Assembly: GCA_028554755.1 (NCBI GenBank)
Contig: JAPTOF010000007.1
Coordinates: forward strand, 15,001 to 79,000
From: Cordia subcordata
Lineage: Eukaryota; Streptophyta; Magnoliopsida; Boraginales; Cordiaceae
DNA: 64,000 bases
Reading direction: 5' to 3'
Shown here one piece after another: positions 24,628 to 35,373 of this stretch. The notes under the pieces were generated by a model, which had not been told where the DNA came from, searched no databases, and saw only the letters and a program-made list of their open reading frames with translations. How positions within the stretch are numbered: position 1 is the stretch's first letter; each line of letters starts with the position of its first letter. Made by a program: the position numbers and the translations under genes.

Positions 24628-26849
24628 ATGGAAGCTGAAACATCAAATTTAATGGGCAAAAAGGTGTTTAGTGAGGAAGATGCATTCCAAATGTATAATG
24701 ATTACGCATATACAATAGGATTTGGTGTGAGAAAAGGAAAGAAAAGATACAAGAAAAACACTAAAGTCATGTTGCAAAGAAAATTCTGCTGCAACAAAAG
24801 TGGAGAAAAGGACAAAAGGCACATTGCCGAAAGAGCTTTCACTAAGACAGATGTTAGGACAAATTGCAAAGCAAAAATTAGATTCAAGATTGGAGACGAT
24901 GATATTTGGGAAGTAGTGAATCACAAAATGCTACATAACCATAAAATGACCAGCCCTGGCAAGAGATATATGATAAGATCACATAGACAGCTTGAAAAAG
25001 AAAATATTGAGATCTTTACAAATATGAAGAAAGTTGGGATAAAGGTGGCTAACGGGGTTTAGGATGATGGCAAATGAGGTTAGGGGAATTCATAGATAGC
25101 CATACACAAAGAGAGACGTCTATAATGTCATAGCAATGCATAACAAAAAGTACTTAGAAGGTGGTGATTGCAAAACTTTGATTACAATATTCTCCAATAG
25201 AATGAAAAGTGAAGATAATTTTTTTTTATGATTTCGAATTGGACGAACAAGGAACAATGACAAGTTTCTTTTTCAGAGACTCTAGAATGAAATATGATTA
25301 CTCATTATTTGGAGTTTTGTGTGTGTTTGACACAACCTCCATAACAAACAAGTATGGGATGATTTGTACACCTTTTGTGGGAATGAACAACTATAGTTTC
25401 AATGTGATGTTTGGCATTAGATTTTTAGCAAATGAGAAGGAATAATCTTTCATTTGGCTTTTTCAAAAGTTCTTCGATTCCATGAAAGGAAAACAGCCAG
25501 CATGCATACTAACAGATCAAGCTTTTTTCATGGCCAGAGTAATACAACGGATCATCCCTCAAACTTATCACAAGCTTTGCCTTTGGCACATTGGAGAAAA
25601 TTCAAAGAAGCACACAAACCACTTAAGAATTAAGGATCAATTTGTAGATCAATTTGATTACATGCTGAAGAATTGTGAAAGCATTGCTAAATTTGAGTAT
25701 CGTTGACAAAAATAAGTATCATATTTAATTTTTTTTTTCATTCCTGACAAATATATAATTGACATACATAAAACCACTGAACAAACAACTACCAAACACT
25801 AAACAAACAGATTTTCTGGTTGCTTCTGTAGGTTAATGGCAGATTACAATTGTGCAGACAACACTTGGCTTGAAGCTCTTTACAGCAAGAAACAAAAGTG
25901 GTGTCCTGCCTATTCCCTGCATGTCTTCTCCGGTGGTGCACTATCATCGCAAAAGAGTAAGAGTACAAATAATGCATTATCAAGGAAAATGGTATCTTCT
26001 GCTACTTTGTGTGATTTCCACAACATGTTTTGCCAAGTCATATTTCAATGGAGAGAAAATGAGAATATGGAGGATTTTAGATGTTTTAATGGCTTTCTGA
26101 AGATTGCATTGCAACGCGTTGGATTACTTGAATATGCTGCAAAGGTATATATATTGAAAATGTACCAGTGTTTTGAGGGTCAATTCATTCAAGGAACTGC
26201 ATTCAACTACAGGCCTATAATTATGAACCCATTAAACAAGACATATGAGCTTTGGATAGGCAAGACAGACTTATTTAGGCATAGAGTAGTTTACAACAAT
26301 GTCATTTCACAGATTGATTGCACTTGCTAGAAGTTTGAAGAAATGGGGATATTATGCAAATATAACCCCAGAATTTTGCACATGAGATACATAGAAACAA
26401 TCCCAGATGCATACATTTTGAAACGATGGACAAAAGATGTCAACTGCTCCGAAAAGAACAAGGATCACAACACTTCCATAAGCAGTACAAGTAGCAGAAA
26501 TTCAGCAACTTCTTATCTCGTATGGAGGCTATAAATGAAGAGAAAGTTTGACATGCTGATAGATTCAAGTGGAGACAATCAAAAAGCTAGACAAATATGT
26601 GAAGATCAATTTCAAATAATGACAAGCTTAGTTCAAGAAACAATATCATCCACAAAACTACAAATAATAGACTGTAATGAAGATTCTACTACCTCCAGTA
26701 TACAAGATCCAAGCATTTCCAGAAAAAAAAAAAAAAAAAGGAAAGAGAAATCAGAGGAAGAAGAGCACATCCGAGAAAAAAATACAACCAAGCAAGAGCA
26801 AGAATACAAAGACAAAACAAATCTCAATCAGTCAACAAAAATGGAATAA
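24628..26849 (+). pseudogene. FAR1-type MULE transposase, broken
   Basis: The first open part (24628-25062) has a FAR1 DNA-binding domain: EDAFQMYNDYAYTIGFGVRKG, then conserved Cys (KFCCNKSG) and a late HNHKM. The MULE catalytic core follows, with FDTTSITNKYG (first Asp), ILTDQA (second Asp) and LCLWHIGENSKKH. After an intron (about 25705-25832) comes FSGGALSSQKSKSTNNAL and a C-terminal, Lys-rich segment. Lesions: a frameshift at the end of the first block (~25060), an in-frame TAG at ~25096, a frameshift in a T run at ~25220, and a TAA at 25443-25445 directly before SFIWLFQKF, at or next to the expected catalytic Glu. Further stops follow at ~26328 and ~26532. It would normally excise the element. 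In this state it cannot encode a functional transposase. Confidence 0.85.
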
Positions 26850-27206
26850 AGGTAAAAAGAAAAAAAAGCACTTTAAAACATATTTACTAAACAAAAATTT
26901 ACTAAACAAACATCACTTCTTGAACTGATACTAACAAAATAATAATTTCTTCATTTCAGGTAATAGAAACTCAACAAAAGGTTGATAAACAAATTTTCTT
27001 GCATGGGAATACAATTGAAGATCATATTTATTCATCAGAATTGCGGGTAATAGAAAACATAGATGCTAATGGTTTATTGATTGCAAATCTAAGCGTACAA
27101 CAGAATGTCATAGAGAAAATTTTTTTTCTGAGTTTATGATTCTTTTAATAATGTTCCAACCCTTTTTATGTAATTCATTTTTTTCTTTACATTTCAATAA
27201 TATACT

Positions 27207-27382
27207 ACTGAACAAACAACTGTCTTTCACTAAACAAACCATTATCTGTCACTGAACAAACAACTATCTGTCACTGAACAAACAACTAATTTTCACTGAA
27301 CAAACAATTATTTTTCACTGAACAAATAACTATCTATCACTAAACAAACAACTATCTGTCACTGAACAAACAAATTTTCTGC
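27207..27382 (+). repeat. Array of eight 22-bp repeats
   Basis: Eight head-to-tail copies with an exact 22-bp period and core ACTGAACAAACAACTATC. Variation is mainly G/A at the fourth base and in the last eight bases. The array lies 3' of the transposase pseudogene. Confidence 0.9.
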
Positions 27383-27500
27383 TTTGCTTTTATTCCAACC
27401 CTTTTTATGTCACTTATTGATTGCAAATCCAAGTACACAACAGAATGTGTTACCTTTTTTTTCTGATTTTGTGATTCTTTCAATAACGTTCCAACCCTTT

Positions 27501-28863
27501 TGATGGGCGTCGAAACCACCAAAAATAAATTCCTATCTCTTACCTTGCAATTTTAAATTGTGTACGCGAAGAGAAAGGGTCGAGTCCACAGGGATTAGGA
27601 AATTATTTTATTCTAATTATGCCAAGTAGATTACTCAACTAAGTCGCAACAACAAATGGGGGAGTTAAATACGAAATTAGTAAAATTAAGAAATCTGTCC
27701 AGAGCACTGGTCGTGCTGCGTGGGCACGCAATCTGACCAGAAAATAAAAAAATGTAAATAAAAATTAAAATGACTAAAATATGGAATTCTAAATTACTGC
27801 AAGGCTGCAAAAATAGAATATCAATGAGAATAAAATCTAGCCTGATGATCAATCGCAATTTCGGTTAACAAATCTGATCATAGATGCAAAAATACTTTCA
27901 GCTATTTCGATAAATCAGTTATAATTATTGGCTCGGCCTAATAATCTCATCTTTCCTTACAGAGTTGATAACGGTTTAAATCACTGCGATTTTTCCCGTA
28001 ATCCCCTTACCTATTAGATGTTCTAATCCTCGAAGATGCCCGCAAGATCTATCTAACGGCAACAATTAAAATCTAAAAAGACCTGATTCTAAAAGTCAAT
28101 ACTCTCGCGGTTATTGCTCATTTAGATTACGTAATTACACAGGAAACCTAGTTACCACTATATTTAGATTAAATTGATTAATCTAACTGGCTAGCTATTG
28201 TCAGGAAATTAAATAATCGCGCACAAAATTAAATAATCACATATCAATATTAATTATTGAAGCAGTAAATACGCAAATACCGAAATAGAATGAAAGGAAT
28301 AAAAACACTTAGATCTCACGAATTTGATGAACCGCAATCTTGATTAATCCTCGGCTAGAAAAGAAAATTAGAACAGCTTGTCCATGAATGTCGCCAAGAG
28401 ATAAAGAGAAAATTTACTGTTGTCTACTAAAAGCTGTCTACCTCTCAAAGTGGAAATAAGAGGTATTTATATAAGAAAAACCCTAACCTATTTTCCTTGT
28501 TGGACAAGGAAACCTGGCCCAAAAAGAATAACAAGTTAAAACCTGAAATATAAGTTCCCATAAAATAAAAAGCCTACTAATATTTAATTTAATTCCTTTC
28601 AAAAGCCCAGAAAAAATATCTCCCATCTTGGTCAGCCCAGTCAAACCCGCGTAGCATTTAAATAGCATTTTTCCACGTAACGATGTCAACTTTGACTACT
28701 ACAAACACGTCCAAAAAGCTTCTATATCCATATGTAATGCATCCAGCTCCTTTTCCTAAGCACAATTATGCAAAATTACTTTAAAAGCATCAATTAATAA
28801 GCATTCTATTCCAAAATCAAGTGCATCTAACATACAAATTAAACACTTATTTAGAACTTATCA
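27501..28863 (-). mobile_element. Nested solo LTR in the Mutator-like element
   Basis: The element starts TGATGGGCG and ends CTTATCA (TG...CA) and is flanked by the 5-bp duplication CCTTT at 27496-27500 and 28864-28868. The interrupted host sequence, CCAACCC-T run-ATGTAATTCATTTTTTTC, occurs uninterrupted at about 27157-27185, so the empty site can be read directly. It is 1,363 bp with no coding region. Minus orientation is inferred, because TGATAAGTTCTAAAT resembles plant gypsy LTR starts. The 22-bp repeat is absent inside it, so it inserted after the arrays formed. Confidence 0.85.
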
Positions 28864-29002
28864 CCTTTTTATGTAATTCATTTTTTTCTTTACACTTCAC
28901 TTCATTTTCCAAAGTTTACTTTCATATAAAACATTCCTGAATGCTTTATTAAAACTTATCATCTTCATATTTCTTATCCCCCTCCTTCCTTTCACTCTAC
29001 CT

Positions 29003-29090
29003 ACTAAACAAAAAACTATTTTTCACTAAACAAACAACTATCTGGCACTTAACAAACAACTATCTGTCACTGAACAAACAAATTTTCTAC
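29003..29090 (+). repeat. Array of four 22-bp repeats
   Basis: Four consecutive copies of the same 22-bp unit (ACTAAACAAACAACTATC type), same orientation as the other arrays. They lie in the spacer between the two convergent pseudogenes. Confidence 0.85.
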
Positions 29091-29283
29091 TTTGCTTTTA
29101 TTCCAACCTTTTTTATTCACTTATTGATTGCAAATCCAAGCACACAACAGAATGTGTTTTACTTTTTCCTTTATATTTCAATTCATTCTTCAAAGTTAAC
29201 TTTGATATAAAATATTCCTAAATGGTTTATTACAACTTACCATCTCCATCTTTCTTATCCCTCTCCTTCCTCTCAACCTACTT

Positions 29284-29460
29284 ACTGAACAAACAATAAT
29301 ATGCTACTGAACAAACAATTATCAGTGACTAAACAAACAACTATAAGTCACTGAACAAATAAATTTTCTGTTTTGCTTTTACTTCTTCACCTTCATGCTA
29401 CTGAACAAACAATAATACGTTACTGAATAAACAATAATAATTTGCTGAACAAACAATAAT
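29284..29460 (+). repeat. Two clusters of 22-bp repeats
   Basis: Four copies run from 29284 to about 29371, and three more follow from about 29399, all with the ACTGAACAAACAATAAT core. They lie just downstream of the end of the ULP1-like pseudogene. The longer block AAATTTTCTGCTTTGCTTTTATTC after an array also recurs near 27370 and 29080. Confidence 0.8.
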
Positions 29461-30524
29461 AGGAAGTAAGTATCATAAAATAAAAACATCTTATACTAAA
29501 CCATCACCATTTACACTTTCAACCATTTGTCCCTGAATATAGCAACATCAAAATTCAACCCCCCCAACAAATTTGTTAGCAGTAACAAAATCTATAATAA
29601 ACCCACTATACCAAACCACTGTACTAAAACATACTCCCACCCAAAAATCAACATAAAAAATCAACTCCATCAAATTTGTTAGCAGTAACAAATCCAATAA
29701 CATGTTAGAAAATCTCATCACATAAGAATTCTTTTTCAATTCTTTCTAGCTCTGCCTCCTCCTCTACCTCGACCTCTTCCTCGAGCTACTGCATTTGCAG
29801 TACTTGTCTTCATCTTTTTACCCCTTTTCTGCCTTTCTTGTTCTTCTTCTTCAGCTATTTTACGTTTCTTCTCTCTTTCTTCCTCCACATGAAATCATCA
29901 AGCAAAGAGAAACGAATTCCACTGAGTTCTTCCACCATATTACGAACAACATTATCATCATGCATCAAAAACCTAAAGCTATTATTCCTCTGAAGTCCTC
30001 CATACTCTTAAAAAAAGAATAACAAGATGTAAAAATAACATTCTAATATACCAAAAGCTACAAAATTAAATAACTTTACCTTTGTGAACGGGTTCCAATG
30101 TTTCACTTCACCCCTATATCTTTCCATATGCTTCATTGCATAAACACCACAATCAACCCTATTATCCAAATTCCACCAAGGTATTTCTAACAGCATTGGA
30201 ACATCATATAGAACTTCTTCGCTTTTTGGATGTTTCTAGCCTAACAAATACCTTGACAGTGCTTTCTTCTGCAATCCATTTAAACATATACAAAACTATG
30301 AGCAAATAGCAAAATTATTATCAACAAAAAATGTAGTTATGAGCCAAATAACTATTTTCTTACAGCAATCTCAATATATTCTGCACAATAATGAGTGTCA
30401 TATATGCCACATTATCTAAAAGATGTATCTTCCTATCTCTCAAGTTGAAGCATACCATAACATAATGTTTATTGTAATAAAATTGAAAAAAATACCTGCA
30501 ATGACAAAAATTAAGATGTCAATA

Positions 30525-30600
30525 ACACACTAAACAAACAATTCTCTAATTTACTAAACAAATAGTTTTAACACACTGAATAAACATAATAACTTACTAA
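30525..30600 (+). repeat. 22-bp repeat copies in an intron of the ULP1-like gene
   Basis: Degenerate copies (ACTAAACAAACAATTC, ACTAAACAAATAG, ACTGAATAAACATAAT) sit between two exons of the minus-strand gene, in the same plus-strand orientation as all other arrays. Confidence 0.7.
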
Positions 30601-31774
30601 ATTGACTTTGTTCATCTTGGTCCATTTGGACATTTTTAGCTTAAAATCCATTGCCTCTACAAACTTATAATAATAAGCATCTTCATCCCAATTCAAGTTT
30701 TGATTTTTTAAAAGCGTAGACTACAAAAAACAAAAGAAAATTCATTGTCAAACAATAATATTGAACATCAATACTCATAAAAATATCATGTGATATGAAA
30801 AAACACTTTGGATTTGAAGGATTTGCAATCCTTTCCTTCAAATTAACCAAGTGACACCAGGAACCTAAAACACATTGTCACAAATTCATTAGGATTCAAT
30901 GACACAAAGTCTTTCCTTGTGAGAATATTGCACATATCAAATCCCAGACCAAACAATAGTTGCCTACAAAATAAAAATAATTCAAGTTTAGAAAACTATT
31001 GAATCCTGAAAAATTACCTAAAAATAAAAAATGTAACAAAATTCTCACTCTCTTTCATAATTCTTCCTTTCATGTACAGGATCATACAGAGCATAATCAA
31101 GAATCAACATATTCTGGCTGTTGAACTTCATAGGATTTCTGTTATATTTTGAAAAAATGGAGACCTCAAGTTGCCAGGGACCTGAACAACTCTTCGATCT
31201 CCTCTCCTTCTCTTTTTTTGCAGCCAAATCCCTCCTTTCCTTCTCTTTCTTAACACCTTCCCACTCCTTCTCAACCCTTCCCCCTTGCTTCTCATTATAC
31301 TGTCTTGCAATATCAAATACAAGATCAGACACATTATCTTTCTGTCCCACATTTTGCTGCGAAGGAGTATCTTCAGAAATCCCTAAAGTAAAAGAAGGAG
31401 AATTCCTAACATCCCTACTTCTAGCTTCTTCACATGACTTTTGAGAATCTTCATATGACTTAGTAATTTGATCAATAACCCTCAAAACTCTTGGATCACC
31501 AAAAAACTCATCATCATCAACATCACAAACATCAAATGGTTGGGATGGAACACGTGGTGCTTGCGAAAAACGAACATTAGCTTTAGATTGCAAAAACATA
31601 GAGATTGACTCTTGAAAAGACTTGATCTTCTAACTGTCAGGATATTTACTTTGCAAATCTTCAAGAACAACTCTAAGCTCAGCCAATGCACTAATAACCT
31701 TCTCCGAAGCACACAAGAGTCTCGAAATGTGTAACTGCAATTAACAAATAGTAAGGACAAAGCATGCACTCAAT

Positions 31775-32095
31775 TACTGAACAAACAGTATTATAACACT
31801 GAATAAATAGTGTTATAACATTGAACAAATACTAAATAAAGAATAATTTAATACACAAACATGCTAACATTTACTAAAAAAATAAAAAATCTAAAAGACA
31901 TAGCATAAGACATTACTTACAACATGACTTTCTACAAAAAAAAAAATCTTATAATTTCAACAAAACTTATCATATGTGTTTTCATTTGAAAACAACAACA
32001 CAACAAAGTAAGGGATAAACATGCTCTCAATTACTGAACAAACAGTCTTATGACACTGAACAAACAATAATATAACACTGAACCAACTGTAATAT
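31775..32095 (+). repeat. Scattered 22-bp repeat copies in the ULP1-like gene
   Basis: Two clusters, at about 31775-31830 and 32030-32095, each have two or three copies with the ACTGAACAAACAGT core. Both fall in the presumed non-coding stretches between the exons at 31045-31599 and 32406-32864. Confidence 0.7.
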
Positions 32096-33608
32096 AAAAT
32101 TGTAATGCACTTTTACCTCAAGATCAGAAACACTTCCTCCTAAGTCACACTTACCCTGCTCTGCATGACTAGCTTCCTTCTTCGATACATCCTCCTCTTC
32201 GCCCGCCACTTTACGATCAAATTTCTCTAACTCAGACAACTTACTCTCTATACTTACATCTATATAACCATTCCCAAAACCCCCAGTGTCAAGCTAATCC
32301 TTAACCTTTTTTTTTTATTCTTGCAACAATCCAACCAAACATGGTTGGATAACATCTATCAACACACCTATCAATATGAACAACCCTTTCCATATACAAC
32401 AAATGCTAAAAAATCAACAGCCCTTGGTAATACCTCTCGAGCTTCTCCTTCCAATAAATAATAGAATCAGTCAATGATTTTATAACAAATGCACACCGCT
32501 TCAACTCCTTAATTTTCCCCACATCATATATAAACTTTAAAAACTTCAAATTCACATATCTGTTATGATTGGAGTAAGTAAGGGCTGAAACCATATAAAC
32601 CACAAAATTACGCTTAAAAGTGTCCTCATGCCCTTGAAGTAATATCTTGCTCGACATTGAAGTGGTAACAACTGGTTTCGTAGCAGCATTTCCAACATCT
32701 TCCCCCTCAAACCACTCTGTTTTCCATTGAACAACATATTTTCTAATTCCCAAAAGATTTTCATATGGAAATAATTCAATATCTTGACTACCCATAGGAA
32801 ATCCTAAAGTATGATGAACATCAATTTCACCAACTTTAATAGATTCATTTTCCCTAACTTCCAAACTCTTACAGTAAGGATTATACCATTCACATAACTA
32901 TCGACTGAGTTTACCATTTAATTCACCAGCCTCCAAACACAACAGACATCCAAACCCAATATCCACCACTGCAACTCTTTGATCATCATCAAGCGCCTTT
33001 ATAAATTTCACAAAGCTTGAAATAGAACCTCTTGCTTAGAACACAAACTCCTCATCATCTCTTCTTCCTTTTTACCTTTTTTCAACTTCTTTCTTCCATA
33101 TTGTTCATCATCCTTGCTCTTTTTCTCACCATGCTTATTTTTCCCCAAAACCTTCTTTTTTCCACCATACTCCTCTTTCTTTTTTCGGGAATCATTTTTA
33201 TTATCATCCCTATTCAACTTCTCCTTGCCTTTCGCCTTCTCCATATGCTTTCTCTTACCTATATCCTTCTCCTTCCCCACATCGTTCCCTTTCCCCATTT
33301 CTTTCTCATTCTCCACATCCATCCCATCAACACTACCCATCTCTATCCTAGAACCCTCCGTTTCACACTCTTTTTCACCCAACTCAACATCCACATCCCT
33401 CTTTGACCGATGTATCTTTCTGCTAACTTTCTTCTACTTATAACTTTTTCTGTGATGATAAACATTGCCCTCTTTTACTTTCTCTCCTTTCACCCTAAAA
33501 AAAACACAAAAATGAGCAAATATTAAAGAAACACAAACAATATACTCAAAAGCAACAAACACATTCACATATACTGAACTACTTTGTCCAACAACAAACC
33601 CACAAACC

Positions 33609-33740
33609 ACTGAAAAAATAACTATCAGTCACTGAACAAACAACTATAAGTCACTAAACAAACAACTATTTGTCACTGAACAAACAATTATAAGTCACTG
33701 AACAAACAACTAACAGTCACTGAACAAACAAATTTTTTGC
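33609..33740 (+). repeat. Array of six 22-bp repeats
   Basis: Six head-to-tail copies with a 22-bp period (ACTGAACAAACAACTATAAG type). The array is followed by a TTTTGCTTCTGCTTCTAATTTC block that is repeated after each of the next arrays, forming a higher-order repeat to about 34.4 kb. Confidence 0.9.
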
Positions 33741-34460
33741 TTCTGCTTCTAATTTCATGATATATGCTTGTACACATATCTCTAGGTAACTTATTTTATC
33801 CTCCATTACCACTATTACTAACCTATACAACTATCTATCTATCACTTAACAAACACCTATATTTGTCACTGAACAAAAAACTATAAGTCACTGAATAAAC
33901 AACTATCAATTACTGAACACACAAATTTTCTGATTCTGCTTTCAATTTCAAGATGTATACATGAACACATATCTTTGGGACACTTATTCTACCCTCCATT
34001 ACCACTATAACTAACCTATACAACTATCTAGCACTGAACAAACAACTATTTGTCACTGAACAAACTATAAGACATTGAACAAACAATTATTAGTCATTGA
34101 ACAAACAAATTATCTGTTTCTGCTTTCAATTTCATGATATATACTTGTGCACCAATCTCTAGGAAACTTATTTTACCCTCCATTGCCACTATACTAACCT
34201 TTACATAGATGCAAACATTAAACATTCACAACTAACACCCTAACAAAAACAAATGTTTATCTGACAAAAACCAAATGACACACAAAACTCACTGAACAAA
34301 CAACAATCTATCACTGAATAAACCACTATCTGTCACTGAACAAACAAATATCAGTCACTGAACAAACAAAATTTCTGCTTCTGCTTTTATACCTATCTAT
34401 AGGTAACTTATTTAAATTTGCATTACCACTATTACTAATCTTATACACACATGCAAATGT
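33741..34460 (+). repeat. Higher-order repeat: linker block plus 22-bp array, four rounds
   Basis: A linker containing TTCTGCTTCTGC, a CATATCTCTAGGTAACTTATTTTA-like core and CCATTACCACTATTACTAACC occurs after arrays ending near 33735, 33920, 34108 and 34378. Each linker is followed by three or four 22-bp copies. The spacing is about 185-190 bp for the first rounds and longer for the last. It lies in the first large intron of the ULP1-like pseudogene. Confidence 0.8.
34291..34378 (+). repeat. Array of four 22-bp repeats
   Basis: Four consecutive copies of the ACTGAACAAACAACAATC-type unit with a 22-bp period. This is the most rightward full array, about 0.7 kb inside the presumed right end of the element. 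Confidence 0.85.
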
Positions 34461-35026
34461 TACACATTCAAAAGTAACACTCACATTCATAGATACTAAA
34501 AAACACACATATAAATATACTGCGAAAAAAAAACACAGAAACACTGAACAATGAAAGAAAAAGAATAACAGACATTGTTAAGCTTACCTCTTGTCATCAT
34601 CATCACTAGAAGAACTAATGCAATGCAACTCAGCTAACGGAGGAATATTATCTTGAGCCAATGGAACAAGTCGCATATCTTCATTACGAGAAGCCACAAC
34701 CTTACAACACAACTCACAAACCAAAAATTAGGGTTCCAAAACACAAAAACGTGTAATAATAAACAAAAATAAGCAAAACAAACCCAAAACTAACCGTCAA
34801 TATACTGTAAATGCAACCAAAGAGCCAAAAACAAAGATTAAAAACCTCTTCCTGTGTTTTGCTATCCAACAAATGCTGCTTCGTGCAATGATCGTGCATT
34901 CGATAGCTTTTCAACAACTTAATTCCTAAATCTTTGGCTACGTGCGAAAGCAATAACAGAGATAAAAACACAGAGAAATAAAGAAACGAAAAAAATGGTG
35001 CTTGTGCGACTGAGACTGTTCATTTT

Positions 35027-35045
35027 TTTTACATATATATAAGCG
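35027..35045 (-). promoter_or_regulatory. TATA box for the ULP1-like gene
   Basis: On the minus strand, CGCGCTTATATATATG lies about 60-70 bp upstream of the first possible exon of the ULP1-like gene. Together with the plus-strand TATA at 23558 it shows that both ends of the element fire inward. Functional use is inferred. Confidence 0.45.
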
Positions 35046-35065
35046 CGTGTTATCACCTGCCTGAA

Positions 35066-35112
35066 GGTGCACGTTAGTGAGGGTGCACCTTAGTGAGGAA
35101 GCACCTTATAAT
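35066..35112 (+). repeat. Three ~16-bp direct repeats at the right end of the element
   Basis: GGTGCACGTTAGTGAG is followed directly by GGTGCACCTTAGTGAG and then by a diverged GAAGCACCTTATAAT. These repeats sit just outside the TATA box of the ULP1-like gene, a place where MULE transposase or host factors could bind. Confidence 0.6.
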
Positions 35113-35329
35113 TTGCGTTTGCATATATATTAGAGTACTGGATGATATACTAGGCTCGTAGTTAGGGTTGTGTATTTATTAGAGAAACTCTATTGCTAAT
35201 CGAAAAAATCGAGTATAGGTAAATTATTTTTGAGGAATCGGGAAATTGAAGAAAAAATATTAGGGATGGGAAAAATTTTAGGGAAACATGTCAGGGGTTG
35301 GAATAAAATTTTTCCTAGGAAAACCCAAA

Positions 35330-35373
<44 letters not shown>

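Larger units (their letters stand above)
29736..34971 (-). pseudogene. ULP1-like (C48) cysteine protease gene of the MULE, broken
   Basis: This is a multi-exon minus-strand gene. The N-terminal exon (from ~34971) has KDLGIKLLKSYRMHDH, and the next (~34705-34588) has an acidic SSSSDDDDKR. A long Lys/Glu-rich stretch (33394-33008) then leads into KALDDDQRVAVVDIGFGCLLCL and LCEWYNPYC, a region that precedes ULP1 domains in plant transposon proteins. A later exon gives QLLFGLGFDMCNILTRKDFVSLNPNEF. The C48 catalytic triad is visible: His in HYVMVCFNL (codon 30465-30467), Asp in HLLDN (30414-30416) and Cys in VDCGVYAMKHME (30149-30151). The tail is RGRGRGRGGGRARKN, ending at TGA 29736-29738. Lesions: TAG replacing the Trp before CEWYN (~32900), a stop at ~33438, a frameshift near 33020 and another near 29890. 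ULP1 family enzymes cleave SUMO; the role in MULEs is unknown. Confidence 0.8.
23500..35110. mobile_element. Decayed Mutator-like element with FAR1 transposase and ULP1-like protease
   Basis: Two broken genes face each other. A FAR1/MULE transposase is read rightward from a promoter at ~23.56 kb, and a ULP1-like peptidase gene is read leftward from a promoter at ~35.04 kb. Convergent genes driven from both ends match the layout of Mutator autonomous elements. MULEs carrying ULP1-like (Kaonashi-type) genes are known in Arabidopsis and melon. Introns and spacers throughout carry 22-bp direct repeats in one orientation. Limits are approximate: they are set by the two TATA boxes plus nearby sequence. 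No long terminal inverted repeat or 9-bp target duplication was found, so this may be a non-TIR MULE or one with decayed ends. Confidence 0.75.

Noticed and set aside
33032..33443. Plus-strand hydrophobic open frames
   Set aside because: They are shadows of the Lys/Glu-rich exon of the minus-strand ULP1-like gene; AAG/GAA codons read as CTT/TTC on the other strand.
24100..34400. CRISPR-like reading of the regularly spaced 22-bp repeats
   Set aside because: The repeats are directly contiguous without unique spacers, sit in plant DNA and lie in introns of transposon genes. They are a minisatellite, not a CRISPR array.
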